This document shows positions 30,632 through 43,100 of a stretch of 64,000 nucleotides of DNA, piece after piece. Within the stretch, counting starts at the first letter, position 1, and each line of letters opens with the position of its first letter. Below the pieces are notes generated by a model. It was not told the origin of the DNA, did no database searches, and saw only the letters and a program-made list of their open reading frames with translations. The DNA comes from Pyrocephalus nanus (Eukaryota; Chordata; Aves; Passeriformes; Tyrannidae). The DNA lies in NCBI GenBank assembly GCA_038380795.1, contig CM076275.1, forward strand, positions 8,279,001-8,343,000, in the 5' to 3' direction. A program made the position numbers and the translations under genes.

Positions 30632-33029
30632 CTGTCTCCAGGCCTGCGGTTTTGCCGAGTGAGGTGCAGCCAGCTGGGAAGGTCATGCTCTGCCCTCATC
30701 CTGCTCCCCCCTGGGGCCTGACTCAGCTCCTTCCAGCTTTCCAGGGAAAATCTTCGCCTCAGATTTCTCCTCCTCTGCCCGCGCCAGCCTGGGCTGGACC
30801 CCTTAGGCTGCCTGGGTCATCCCTCTGTGTTTGTAGCAGGCAGGATCACTAACAGAGGCAGTAACTAATCTGAGGGGCAAAATGGGGCAGGGGTCTCACC
30901 TTGGTAGTCCCCACTTACCTGGCAGTGTCCTCTGTGCCCTGGCCCTGAGTCCTGCACAGGGGACAAGAAGTCATGGGACACGTGTGCACCGGCTCTGGGC
31001 GTTCTCCGGCATGGAGCAGCCAAGCGTTCGCTCACGCGATGCAGCTGCTGTCCCAGAGGATGGGTGTGAGGCTGTGCCGGCACCTCCGCCTGGAACAGGC
31101 TCGAGGGCAGCGGGTGTGGGGAAGCGGGTGTTCTCCTCCTGCTCTGCTCTGACAGCTGGAACGGTCATTAATAATTGCAGCTCTTGCAGTGATGAGCAAT
31201 TGTAAGGGAGATTGTCTTGCTAATCTACTGGAAGGTTCTGCCGGGGGCAGGAGCTGGCTAGGGGAAGCCAAATGCCTCCTGGCATTACCCAGATCTGGGC
31301 AGCAGTGCCACATCTTCCTACTGCCAGCTACAGGAGTGCAAAACCCCATCAAAGATGAGGCAGGGAAAAGAGGAGTGATGGAAAATGGCTGGGGCTGGGC
31401 TGGGTGCTCAGGCTGTGCCACATGTGAGCAGTGGGATGGTCACACTGAGGAGCAGCAGGACACAGCTGTTAAAAGGGACAGAAACAGACAGTGCCTGCCT
31501 GGCAGGGCTGGGAGGAGCAGGGATGGGTGAGTGCCTGAGCGTGAGTCCCAGCTGTGCAGCCAAGGTCAGGGGAAGCACAGGGGAAGGTGAGGCGGCTGCG
31601 GCCCCACGTGAGCAGCTACCGAGCCAACCCTGGCTCAGCCAGGACAGCAACAGTGAGTGGAGGGCAGGGAAAAGGCAGGGGGAGGCAGCCGTGCGGGACG
31701 GAGCCTTCGGTGGTAGCACGGCCTGGGAACAGGTTCTGCCAGCTCAGCCCGGGGGTGCCCGGCCTTGGATGAGGGCCAGGGCAGAGCCATAGAGCCCCAG
31801 CCAGCCCCCCTGTGCCACTGCCAGGTCTGCACTCACAGAGGCTCAGCTCCTTTGGGTTCATGCCCTGTTGCCTCTGGCCCTACTGATGATGGCTCTACCA
31901 CCCAAGGTGCCTCTGTGCTTTGCCAAGAGCAGCTCTTGCCCACCAGCTCTGCGCACCATGTGAGGAGCTTGTGCACAGGCAGCGGAAGGAGGGTCTCGGG
32001 TGGGCTGTGGAGGTGGAGCCTTGGGAGGGGCTGCAGCCTCGCTGCTCTGAGAACAAAGCCTGGCAGCAGCAGGCTCAGGGCTCCCACCATGTCCCTGAGC
32101 AGGGTCCCGCCACATCCACCCCCAAAGCCATCTGATCCTCTTGTGGGGCGCCTGCCACGGCCCCAGCCCCCTCACTGGCCCCAGCAGCTGCTCTGCAGCT
32201 GCTCCCGAACTCTCACAACCTCTTAGGGCGGCTCTCACTCGGAAATGCTGGTGCAAGGAGGGCATGAGGGGAGCAGACAGCACAGGCAGGGCCCATAGCA
32301 CTCTGTTCCCTGTCCCACTTGGCTCATCCACAGGCTACTCTGAAGGGCTTGGTTTGGGAAGGGTCACACTACCAACAACCTCATCCTGCAGGGATCAGGC
32401 CACTGCTGCTCCAGCAGAGAGACCCCTTCAGCACAGTTCTGGTCCAGGCTGGGGGCAGTGCTGGGGGACAAGGTGGCACTGCCTGCCCTGGCAGGAGCAT
32501 GAGGACCTGGCTTGGAGCCCCTGCAGAGCCCTGCGTGGGTCAGTGCAAATGCAACTGTGAGAGTTTACACAGAGGCAAAACCTCCTGGGAAAGGTGCGGT
32601 TGGACAGAGCCTGGCAGGGTTCTGAAAGGAGGCAAGGACTGGGGGTAGTAGGCATGGAGAGGCAGGCAGGCAGCAAAGGGGCCCCCCAAAAGGCTGTGCC
32701 CACTGACTCCTCACAGCAGTGAGGGCACAGCTGGGTGTGTGGGGCAGAGCCCACGGTGCCGCGTCCTTGGAGAGGAAACCTCGGGCACGACGGCTCTGTG
32801 GAGGGGAGCTGAAGGCATAGGAAGCCGGGTGTTGCTGTGTCCCCTGAGTGAAGAGGACATGGGGAGGGGGAGAGTCCGGGGACGGAGAGGACCACCAAGT
32901 GAGGTTCCCCAGGGTGCAGGTTCCCGGGGGGGCAGCACAGGATGCAGGTTCCCAGGGCGGAGATGAGAAACCACCCGGGGTACATGTTCCTGTAAGAAGC
33001 TGAGATGGGATTCAGTGTCCCTGGGGCGG
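30632..33029. other. PDLIM7-DBN1 intergenic region
   Basis: 2.4 kb with no gene, RNA gene or transposon that I can recognise. A local AT-rich patch at about 31150-31215 (GGTCATTAATAATTGCAGCT and nearby GAGCAATTGTAAG) stands out against the GC-rich surroundings. It contains homeodomain-like TAAT cores and could be an enhancer; this is inference from composition only. Confidence 0.5.
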
Positions 33030-34110
33030 GGGAAGACCCGGGGCGCGGTGTTGCGGGGACTGAGCAGAGCCCGGGCTGCGGGATGCCGGGGGCGAACCGT
33101 GTGCGGGGGCAGCCCTGTGCGGGGGCGATGCCACCCGCATCTCCGGGGTCCCGGCCAGGGGGCCGGTCGGCGCAGTCGGCGGCGTGCCCTGGGGGCGCCC
33201 CGGGGGCGCGGCGGGGGCGGGGGCCGGTCGGCGGGGGGCGGAGGGGAGGGGAGGGGGGCCGCCGTTCGCGGCGCTAGGACCGGGCGCGGCGGCGGGCGGA
33301 GCCTCCCCGCCGCTCGCCCCTCCGCCCGGCCGCTGCGGCAGTGTCTCGGAGGCGGGCAGGCGGCCGGTCCCTCCGGTCCCCCGGCAGCATCCCGGCCCTG
33401 CCATGGCTGGCGTCGGCTTCGCGGCGCACCGCCTGGAGCTGCTCGCCTCCTACCAGGACGTGATCGGCGAGGATAGCCCCACCGACTGGTGAGCGCGCCC
33501 GCCGCCGCCGCCGCCCCTTTGTCCCCGCCGCCGCCGCCGCCCTTTGTGCACGGAGCCGCCCGGTAACACCGGCCGCGCCCCGCGCTGCGCCCCCCGCCGT
33601 CCCCGGGAGCCCCGGCACACAAAGGCGGGCGGGGCGGCGGGGGGTGTGCCCGGCCCGCCGGCTCCGGTGCCCGCACCTGCCCTCCGCCGCCGCACCGGGC
33701 CGGGGCGCGGTCCCCGCTTTGTCTGCGCCGGGCCGGCACGTGCGAGCGCCGGGACCCGCCGCCCCCCGGAGCCCCCGGCGCGACCCCCGCCGGGCAGCGA
33801 GAGCCGGGAACGGGCGATCCGCGCACGGCGGGGAGGGCCCCGGGGGGCTCCCTGATGCTGGGCCCGGCCCTGGTCCCTCGCCATTGTCTGGAGCCGGAGC
33901 CGCGGGCAGGAGCGCCCGGGGGCGGGGGATGGGGAGGGGATCGGGGCGCCCCCAGCCCAGCCCCGCTCCCCAACCGGTCCCGCTCCCCGCTCGGCCACGC
34001 CGGTACCCCGACAGCAGGCGGTCCCGCTGCTCGGCGGGGCGAGGCCTGCGGCCGCGGGGTCATCAAGCATCCCCCGCCGCCCCGCTGTCCCCGAATCCCC
34101 CAAGTTCCAG
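33030..34110 (+). promoter_or_regulatory. DBN1: DBN1 CpG-island promoter
   Basis: About 1.1 kb of extremely GC- and CpG-rich DNA surrounds the DBN1 start codon at 33403, with many GGGGCGG-type Sp1 sites and no TATA box. It also covers (CCG)n runs near 33505-33540, just inside intron 1. Long open frames on both strands here are compositional. Confidence 0.75.
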
Positions 34111-37100
34111 GGGTGCTACATCCCTGGGGGACCTCGGTGCGTCGGCCTGGGATTGCCCCGGCGGGCTGGGATTGCTGCGGACTTGGGGTGGGGGGTGGCT
34201 CTCTCCGGTGGGACCCCCCGGCTGCCCACCCTGCCCTCCATGCCTCAGTGCGGGGCACCCGGTTCTGCGGTGCCGGGGCCCGGCTGGATCCAGGCCCCGC
34301 TGCAGGGAGCATCGCCCGCTGCCAGCCCGCATCCCCCAGCGCCCACCCGCATCTCCCACTCCACCCGGGTGCCGTGGGGCTGGCTGGGGCCGTCCGAGGC
34401 CGTCTGCCCCGAGACCCCCTCGTTGCCCCCCAGGGTGCCTGTGCCGTGCGGGGATGCTGCCGGCACGCCGGGGTGCAGCTCTCTGGGCAGAGCCGGAGCA
34501 CTGGGCGGTGTGGGGTGCTGGGTGCATGCTGTGCATGATGCTCTCAGAGGGGGCGGGGAGGGGGCTACCGTGCACCCACCACACAGCCGGGGCACCCACC
34601 TCCCAGCTGGGCTGCACCCACCGCCCAGCCGGACACACGCCCATCTTTAGCCGAGTCCCTGCTCTCGGGACAGGGCTGCGTGGGCCTGCGTAGGACCCGG
34701 TCCCCACCAGCCCTGGGGTCTCCATGGGGCCCCGCGACCCCGCCGGCAACCCAAGGGCGCTGTGGGCAAGCGCCGTGCTTGTTGCCGGCCAGGCGGCAGC
34801 TGTCAGCTCTGGGTACATCTCGCTTCCCGGCATCCGCTGCAAAGGAGCCGTCCCTGCCAAAGCTGCTGAGAACAGCAGAATCGGTTCCCGGGAAGGCGAG
34901 TGCTGATGCCGGGTCTCCCCCCACCCTCTCCAGCGTTGAGGCCGGCCGGGCAGTGATCCCTAGCCACCCCCGTCCTCGGAACTGAGATTGCCGTCGTTCC
35001 CAGCTGCTCCATCCCATGGCCACCGGGGTGCCTGGCACTCGGTGCCGGTGATAGCACCATCCCTCCTGCAGGGCCCGGTGCCGGGGTGCAGGATGAGGGG
35101 TGATGTTGGAGGGGCTGCATCGGGCAAGGTGATGGGGACAATCTCACGGGGTGGGGGCCCAGCCTGGCTGAGCCAGTTTCTGGGAGGACACTGCGCCAGA
35201 GCCCCGGTCCTGGGCTGGTGCCGAGGGATGCCGCGTTCTTGCCCAGCCGGGATCCCTGTGTTTAGTCTGGGATTCCCCCTGCTCCAGCCCGGTCCTGGAG
35301 GGTCCGACCATCCCCTCCCCCTGCCCGGCCCCGCGAAGGCTGCTGGGGCCCATTACTCGATCGGAAAGGAATTTGGTGCTGCTTTCTGAGCACGCCGACT
35401 CCCTGGAGCTCCCAGCTACATTGGAAACACATGTGCCGGGGCTGGGACGGGAGGCTGGGGCAATGTGACCCCGCCATGGCGTGAGGGGTGGGCTGCTGTG
35501 GGAGCCCTGGGTGCTGGCACCCAGAGGTGCTGCTCTGCTGGCTCCAGTGAGCAGCGGGGCCATGCAAGGGCAGTGGGGCCATGCTCCCCTTGATGGAGTG
35601 ATGGGAGATCCTTGCTGGAGCCCCTAACCTACAGGGAGGCCTCCCTGGGCTGCATGGGCCACCTCCACCCACGAGTGACCCACATACCTGGAGCCCTGGG
35701 GTAGGAAGGGACTGTATGGGTTGGGTTGAGGGATTAAAGCCCATGGAAGGAAAGTAAATGGTGCACGATGGTTCAAGCACCCGCTGTGGCACAGCTGGTC
35801 CCCACTGCCGGGGGTCATGGTGATGCTGTCGGGCTGTGGGTCACAGGGGGCACCCTGGGGGATGCTGCTGGCCCCAGCATGGCCCCCTGTCCCATGGACT
35901 GGAAACCTCCATGCAGTGTGGGGTCAGACCGTGCTGCTGGGCTGTGTCCATGGCAAGTCCCAGCTGCCCTGGGAGCACCCCTGGGTGCAGGCAGCAGCCC
36001 TGTGCTCAGACACCACCCAGCATGGCAGGGTTTCAGGGGGGGAGAGGAGGCAGTGGATGCCCCCAGCACCCACAGGGCTCCCAAGGCAGTGATGCCGTGG
36101 CTCTGCCCTACTTCTTTCCTCCCATCTGCAGGCGGCTGCATCCCACCCTGCCAGCCTCCACCCCGCGGCCCAGCGCTCCCCCAAACTGCTGCTGTCTTCC
36201 CTCATTCCTGGGGGATCAGGGGCTACATTTTCCACCCTTCCCCGGCACAGGCATCACAGACGGCACTTTGCAGCTGTTCCAGGCCTGGAAGCTGGCGCCG
36301 GCTGGGGCGACCGATTAGCGGGATCGGGATGTGCGGATTAAAGTCAATCTTGTTGGTGCAATTATCTGCGGCTGGCTGCCAGGGGCTTGGGGGGCGGCGG
36401 GTGCTGGAGTCGGAGGGAGGCCCTCTCCCTGTTAGGCACCTGCCTGCCTTCCCCCTGCTTTTTAGCTCCAGCAACAGCCCTATTTTGGGGGTGGCTGTGC
36501 CCATAGACCCTCGACTCCTGTCCCCCCAGGCTGTGGCTGGAAGCTGTGAGCTCTGGTGAGGATGGTTCTGCCCGGCACCGCAGGGATTTTGGGGCTTCAA
36601 TAAGCATTGTGTGGGCACCACCAGCCGAATGCTGATCGGCAGAGCTGTGGTGCAGCGATGTGGGGGATCCAGCACGGGCGGCCCCGGCTTTCCGGGTGCA
36701 GCGCGTGACGGTGGCAGGCAGGTTTGGGTGCCTGCCAGGCCCCGCAGGTCCCTGCTGCCTGCCTGCCTCCCCCGCTCCCCTCCACTAATCACCTCGTCAT
36801 CGGGGCGAGCTGCATCCCAGCTGGGATGGGGGGGTTGCCATGGTGACGGAGGATGCTGGTTGCCTAGCGACATCCATCCCCTCGCCCACCCGCCCTGGAT
36901 CAATTTGGAATGTGTGGTCCCCTCTCCGTTGCTGGCTGTGTGCCCCTGGGGAGGTGCGGGTTGGTGGGGGTCCCCGTGGAGCCTCTGGGGGGGCTGGCCA
37001 GGGCATGGTGGGAGCGACAGGGGGTTTCCCATCAGCTGGGAATGGTTTCCAAGGAACAGTCTCCATGACGGCCCCATCACACCCCGGCGGCACATTGATT

Positions 37101-40100
37101 TGCTGCTGCTGGTGCTCCGGCGTCCTCCCCCAGCCTGGTGCCTGCTGGGCTGGTGGCTCACGCAGACGGGCACGTGAGCGGCCCTAGGTTCCTACTGGGG
37201 GCACGGGGCTGTCCCCAAACCTGGTCACTAGCTGGCAGGGTCGTGGGGGGACAGGGATGGGTGTGCATAGAGCTGTGAGGCTGTGGTGGCTTGTGGCACA
37301 GCAGTCAGTGGGTCCTTGTGCCCAAGTGACTCTTCTGTCCCCAAAACTTCTGACCCTGCTCTGTGGCTGCCAGCAAGGACGGGTGGATGAACCCTGCCCC
37401 ATATCCTACCTGCCTTGCCTGGTAGCCTGGCCCTTGATGATGGTGATGGACAAAGGTTTGGGGTGGTTATATGGTGGCTTGGGGGACACCCAGCCAGTCC
37501 CCCAGGACCTGCCCTGACCTCAGTGTGACCAGGATGGGGAGGTGGGGGGTCCTCCTCACACTCGCTCTGGCTGTAGTTCACCCACACTATCTCCCCAGGG
37601 CCCTCTACACGTATGAGGATGGCTCTGATGACCTGAAGCTGGCAGCATCAGGAGGTAAGGTCCTCTGTCCCCTCTGCTGGCTCAGCTCTGCCAGTGTTTT
37701 CCCTGGCACCCATTCCTGGTGCTGAGTGGACATGGGCTGACGGTGCTGTGCCAGGTGGAGGTTTGCTGGAGCTCTCCGGCCACTTTGAGATCCAGAAGGT
37801 GATGTATGGCTTCTGCAGCGTCAAGGACCCCCAGGCCGTGCTCCCCAAATATGTACTCGTCAACTGGGTGAGTGTGTGTGGGGGCCATGCTGAGGGGGGG
37901 CTGTGCTGTGGCCGTGGGGACATGGCTGGGTGTGAGCGAGGAACTGGCAGTGGCCAGGGAGGTACAGGTGCCCCACAGTCCCGCTGTCCCGTGGTGGTCA
38001 GTGGGGTGGGGGTCACCCTGCTGCCCCTCCCGGCTCAGCCCCTCCCTGGCTGCCACAGGTGGGTGAGGATGTGCCAGATGCCCGCAAATGCGCCTGCGCC
38101 AGCCACGTAGCCAAGATCGCCGAGTTCTTCCAGGTGGGTGACACGACGGAGGGGGACAATGCTGCCGGGGCACCAACCCTGAACCCTGATGGCTGCTTGT
38201 CCTCCCCAGGGTGTCGATGTCATCGTCAACGCCAGCAGCGTGGAGGACATTGACCCGGGGGCCATCGGGCAGCGGCTCTCCAACGGGCTGGCCCGTGTCT
38301 CCAGCCCGGTGCTGCACCGCCTGCGGCTGCGCGAGGACGAGAACGCCGAGCCCGTGGTAATGTCCCCATGGCAGCGATGGCGATGGTGGCGGGTCTGGGG
38401 CCTCCCTTCCGCCCGGGGCTCCTGTCTGCTGCAGCCCCTCACCCTGTGTGCCACTTACTGTCATCCCCCCTCGCTGATCCCAGCCCCTCCACCCCCCCCA
38501 CCTCTCCTCCGTCCCAGGGCACCACTTACCAGAAAACTGACGCCACCGTGGAGATGAAGCGGCTCAACCGGGAGCAGTTCTGGGAGCAGGCCAAGGTGGG
38601 GTATGGGGGAGCAGCCGGTAGCCCCAGGGAGCGGGTGGGGTGAGTGGTGGGCAGCCGTCTTATTCACCCCCACACACACCAGAAAGAGGAGGAATTGCGT
38701 AAGGAGGAAGAGCGGAAAAAGGCCCTGGATGCCCGGCTGAGGTTTGAGCAGGAACGGATGGAGCAGGAGCGGCTGGAGCAGGAGGAGCGGGAGCGGCGCT
38801 ACCGGGAGCGCGAGGAGCAGATCGAGGAGCACAGGCATGGCAGGGACCGGGTGGGATGTGGGTGCAGGATGTCTGAGCACGTGCTGCGGGTGGCCGGGTG
38901 GGCACATGGTTGTTCCTCATGGGGTGGGGTTGGGGCAGGTACCGGTAGGAGCCGGTGCCCAGCGCCTCTCCCCCGTGCCCCCACGGCAGGAGGAAGCAGC
39001 AGAGCTTGGAGGCAGAGGAGGCCCGGCAGCGCCTGAAGGAGCAGTCCATCTTTGTAAGTTGGAGTCGGGCCTGCCACTGGGCATCACCCCCAGGGAAGGG
39101 ATTTTCCCAGATGGATGCCCAGGACCTCCCAGAGCTTGGGAGGTGATGCTGCATCTCTTCCCAGGGGGACCAGCAAGAGGAGGATGACAGGCAGCAGTTC
39201 AGGAAATCGGAGTCAGAGGTGGAGGTGAGTGTGGTGATGGCCGTGCCCAGTGCTAGTCCTTGCTCGCCAGCCAGCAGTGCCCACAGCTGGATGGGGATGC
39301 CTCTGGAGGGTGCATGGAGGGTGGTCCCACAGCCTCAACCCACCAGGGCAGTGGGGCTCAGCCTTCCCCATCCACACAGGAGGCTGCTGCCATCATTGCT
39401 CAGCGGCCCGACAACCCCCGGGACTTCTTCAAGCAACAGGAGCGGGTGGCATCTGGCAGCAGCGATGCTGTCTCACCAGGCAGCCACAGGACAGGTGAGC
39501 AGCTGAGGAGGGGCTGTGGGCAGCAGGGTGGGCACTGAGAGACTAGGGGGGCCTGTGGAGCAGGTGAGTGTGGTGTCACAGCTCAACAAGTCATAGTGGG
39601 ATGTGGAGTGACCAGGGATGCAATGGGGGTGGGGTGTGTACCCTCTGCCATCCCTGGCATCACGGTTCTGGATGCCAAGGTCACAAGGATGGCAGGGTTC
39701 ATCCTGCTCTGCTGTGCCACCATCACTGACATCATCACCGCCACTGCCACTGCAAATCACGTGGCCCCTGCAGCTGGGGCAGCTTGGCAGGACTGGATGT
39801 CTGGGTGTTTTCAGCAAAAGGGGGCTCACCCTGCTCAGTGTCGTCCGCTCACCTGTCACAGCACTGCACCAGCAGGCAGGTTGGGTGCGTGGTTGGTACG
39901 GCAGGAGAGGCAGCTGAAAGTCCAGGGATTGCTTGGGAATACATCCCATGATGACAGCCAAAAGGGGCAGGAGTGAGCAAGGCAGATGTGGGGCACTCAG
40001 TGTGGTGCCAGCTGTGCCCCATGGAGAGGCCGGTCTGCCCCACAGTCTGGGTTCCAGCCCCAGGATTGTTTTTGCGGCTCTTGGACAGGGTCTGGCTGTC

Positions 40101-43100
40101 CTGGTGGGTGCCTCCAGCCGTGGGGCCGTGTCATGGTGCTGTGCAGGGGCAGCTGTGCCGGGGGGCTGTGCCATGGGTCTGTGCCAGGAGGAAGCCTGTG
40201 ATGTGTGCCCTTGCTGTGGTGTTGTGCCATGGGCTGTGCCATGGGGCTGTGCTGGGGGGTTGTGCTGTGGTGCTGTGCCTCGGGGCAGTGCTGTGGGCTG
40301 TGCCGTGGGGCCGTGCCGTGGGTTGAGCCATAGATTCACACTGTGGGGCTGTGCTGTGCTTGAGCACATAGTTGGTCCCACGGCCGTGTTCTGGGCTCTC
40401 TCCTCACCTGACCAGGCAGTGCTGCCTCACATCTTTCTGTCCTGCTGCCTTTCCATCCTCTTGTCCTGCCATTCTCCTGCCACGCTGTCAGTGTTGCCTC
40501 CCATCCCTCTGGCCTCCCATCCCGGTGCCCTGGTGCTCCAGCCCCACCATAACTGCACTGAGCAGGGACTGACCCATCTCTTTGCTCTCTCTTTCTCTCT
40601 CTCCGTCTGTCCGTCCGTCTGTCTTTCTCTCACAGGTCGTCTGCACTGTCCTTTCATAAAGACAGCTGACAGTGGGCCGCCTTCTTCCTCCTCCTCCTCC
40701 TCCTCCCCCCCGCGGACCCCCTTCCCCTATATCACCTGCCACCGCACCCCAAATCTCTCCTCTTTCTTCCCATGTAGGTAGCTGGGAGCTCCCGGGCACA
40801 CAGCTCCGGGGGGCCGAGCCACGGGCCCCCAGCCCCACGGCACACCGGACCGACAGCGGAGGCATCGCCCCTCCTGTGGGCACCCTAAGGGGGACGAGCA
40901 CCCAGGCGGGACCGTGCCCACACCCCTGGGCACTTGGCGTGCCCTGGCCGGGGCTGTGCCCCTGGGGAGGGAGTGTTGGGCAGGCTATGCCCTTGGGTCA
41001 GATGGGGACAGGGCAGAGCTGTGCCTGGGGAGTTGATGCTCTGTGGTGGGATGGAGCAGACTGTGCCCATGGGGTAGAGAGGGCACAGGGCAGGTTCTGC
41101 CAATGGGGCAGAAAGGGCATGGGACAGCTATGCCCTGGATCATGCAGGACTGTGCCTATGGAGCAGCATGGGATGGAAAAAGTGATGCCCTGGATCATGT
41201 GGAGCTGTGCCGAAGGGCAGGCGACGGGCCATGTAGGGTTATGCCCCTGCCAAGCATGGGTGACAGGGCACAAAGCTGTACCTGCAGAGGCAAAGCAGTG
41301 CCAGCGCAGTGCCAAGGCACAGGTGGGCGACATGTGGGCAGGGCCAGTGTGCACCATGGCAGGTATGGGGCTGCCAGTTCCCGTACTGGTGGGGTGGTGG
41401 GGGTGCCTGGAGGGGGTGTGGTGGTTGCTGCACCCATGGGAGCCTCTGCCTGGCCACCCCGGAGGGGAAGACATGGTGGCTGGTACATGATGATGTGCAT
41501 TTGGCAGCTGGCGGCTGGGTTGGTGTAGGGCAGGAGCGGTGCTGGGGTGATGGTCCCCCCCTCGATGTGGGCAGCCCTCCCACGCCACCCCATCTCCCTT
41601 GTCTGCAGGCAGCCAGTCGGACGCCTTCCGCAAGGTCTCGGCAGCGGGCTGCAGCCCCTGCGAGCCCAGCCCGGCCACCACGCCGCTGGGCGACCCGGGC
41701 ACCCGCGCGTCCGCTGACGAGACGCCGGCAACGCCCAAAGGTGGGCGCAGGGCTGGCGCTGCCTCCCCCTACCCGGGGCTACCCGGGCCCACCCCCATGG
41801 TTTGCCACAGTGCATCCCCCACAGCAGCCCCCTGGCTCTGCTGCAGCCCCCCTGTGGCCCTGCCAACCGCCCATGCATTGCTCAGTGCATCTGTGCTGTC
41901 CCATCTGCATCCCTCAGCATACCCCCACTATCTCTGCTGTGTCTCACAGCACATTCCGTGCTGCAGCCCCCCTGGCTCTGCTGCAGCCCCCCCTGCAGCG
42001 CTGCCAACTGCCTTTGCATCACTCAGTGCATCTGTGCTGTCCCGTCTGTACCCCTTGGCGTATCCCCCCCATCTCTGCTGTGTCCCCCAGCACATCCCCG
42101 CCGTTCCTGCTGTTCCGTGCCGCTGCATCCCCGCCATCTCTGCTGCATCCCCCAGTGCAGCCCTGCCGTCGTTGCTGCATCCCTGCTGACTCCGGTGCAT
42201 TTCGTGGCACCAGTGCATCCCTGCTGTCTCTGCTGCAGCCCCTGCCATGCATCCCCCCATCTCCAGTGCATTTCCCATGCTCTGTACATGCTGGCTGTCC
42301 CTGCTGCACATCCCAGTGATGCTGCCCTATCTGCACCATCCCACTGTACCATCCTTGCCAAGGCTGCTGCATCCCCCTGTGCATCCCCTCTGCCCCTGTT
42401 TACCCCACTGAATCTGAGCCAGTTCTGCTGCAGGCGCCATGTGTCCCTGCTGCATCCCCACTTGGCCCATTGACCTCTTCTGGTGCATCCCAGCTTTCCC
42501 TTCTCCCATCCCCTCCACAGCCACTTCTGCCTCCCAGCTGCTCCCTAAGGGATCACCTTGCCCCTTCATGTCCCCTCACTCCCTGGAGTCCCCTGGTCCC
42601 CTGGTGCATGCCACAGTCCCTTCCCTGTCCAGCCACTCCCACCCATCCCTGCAGCATCCCCACATTGTGCCCAGTCCATAGGACCCCAAATCCCCTCCAG
42701 CTGCAGCCCTGTTCCTGGGTGACACCCAGCCCTGGATGAGGGTGTCTGTCCCCACTGACTGCTGTCCCCTCCTTGCAGAGTCCCCCAGCCCCAGCGCACA
42801 GGAGCCCGGGCCAGCCACGCCCGAGCAGCACTGGCCCTTCCCAGGGCCCGAGGACAAGGCCACTGAGCCCCCCGGGGATGAGCCCAGCAGCCCCAGGCCG
42901 GTGTGGACAGCGGGGGGTGATGCCCTGGGGGACCTGGTGACCCTGGAGCCCACCGAGCCCTCCCCACTGCCCATGGCTGCTGAGCCTCAGACTGGGGAGG
43001 CTCCCAACCCTGAGAGCCTCATCGACCTGTGGCAGAGTGATGGGGCAACACCCCCAGCTGCTTGGCCCCTTCCTGCTGCCCCTGTCCCCGAAGCCCCCCC

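Noticed and set aside
32711..34501. 596-aa open frame on the - strand over the DBN1 CpG island.
   Set aside because: Pro/Arg/Gly-rich composition, no protein family, and antisense to the DBN1 first exon. Stop codons are simply rare at this GC content.
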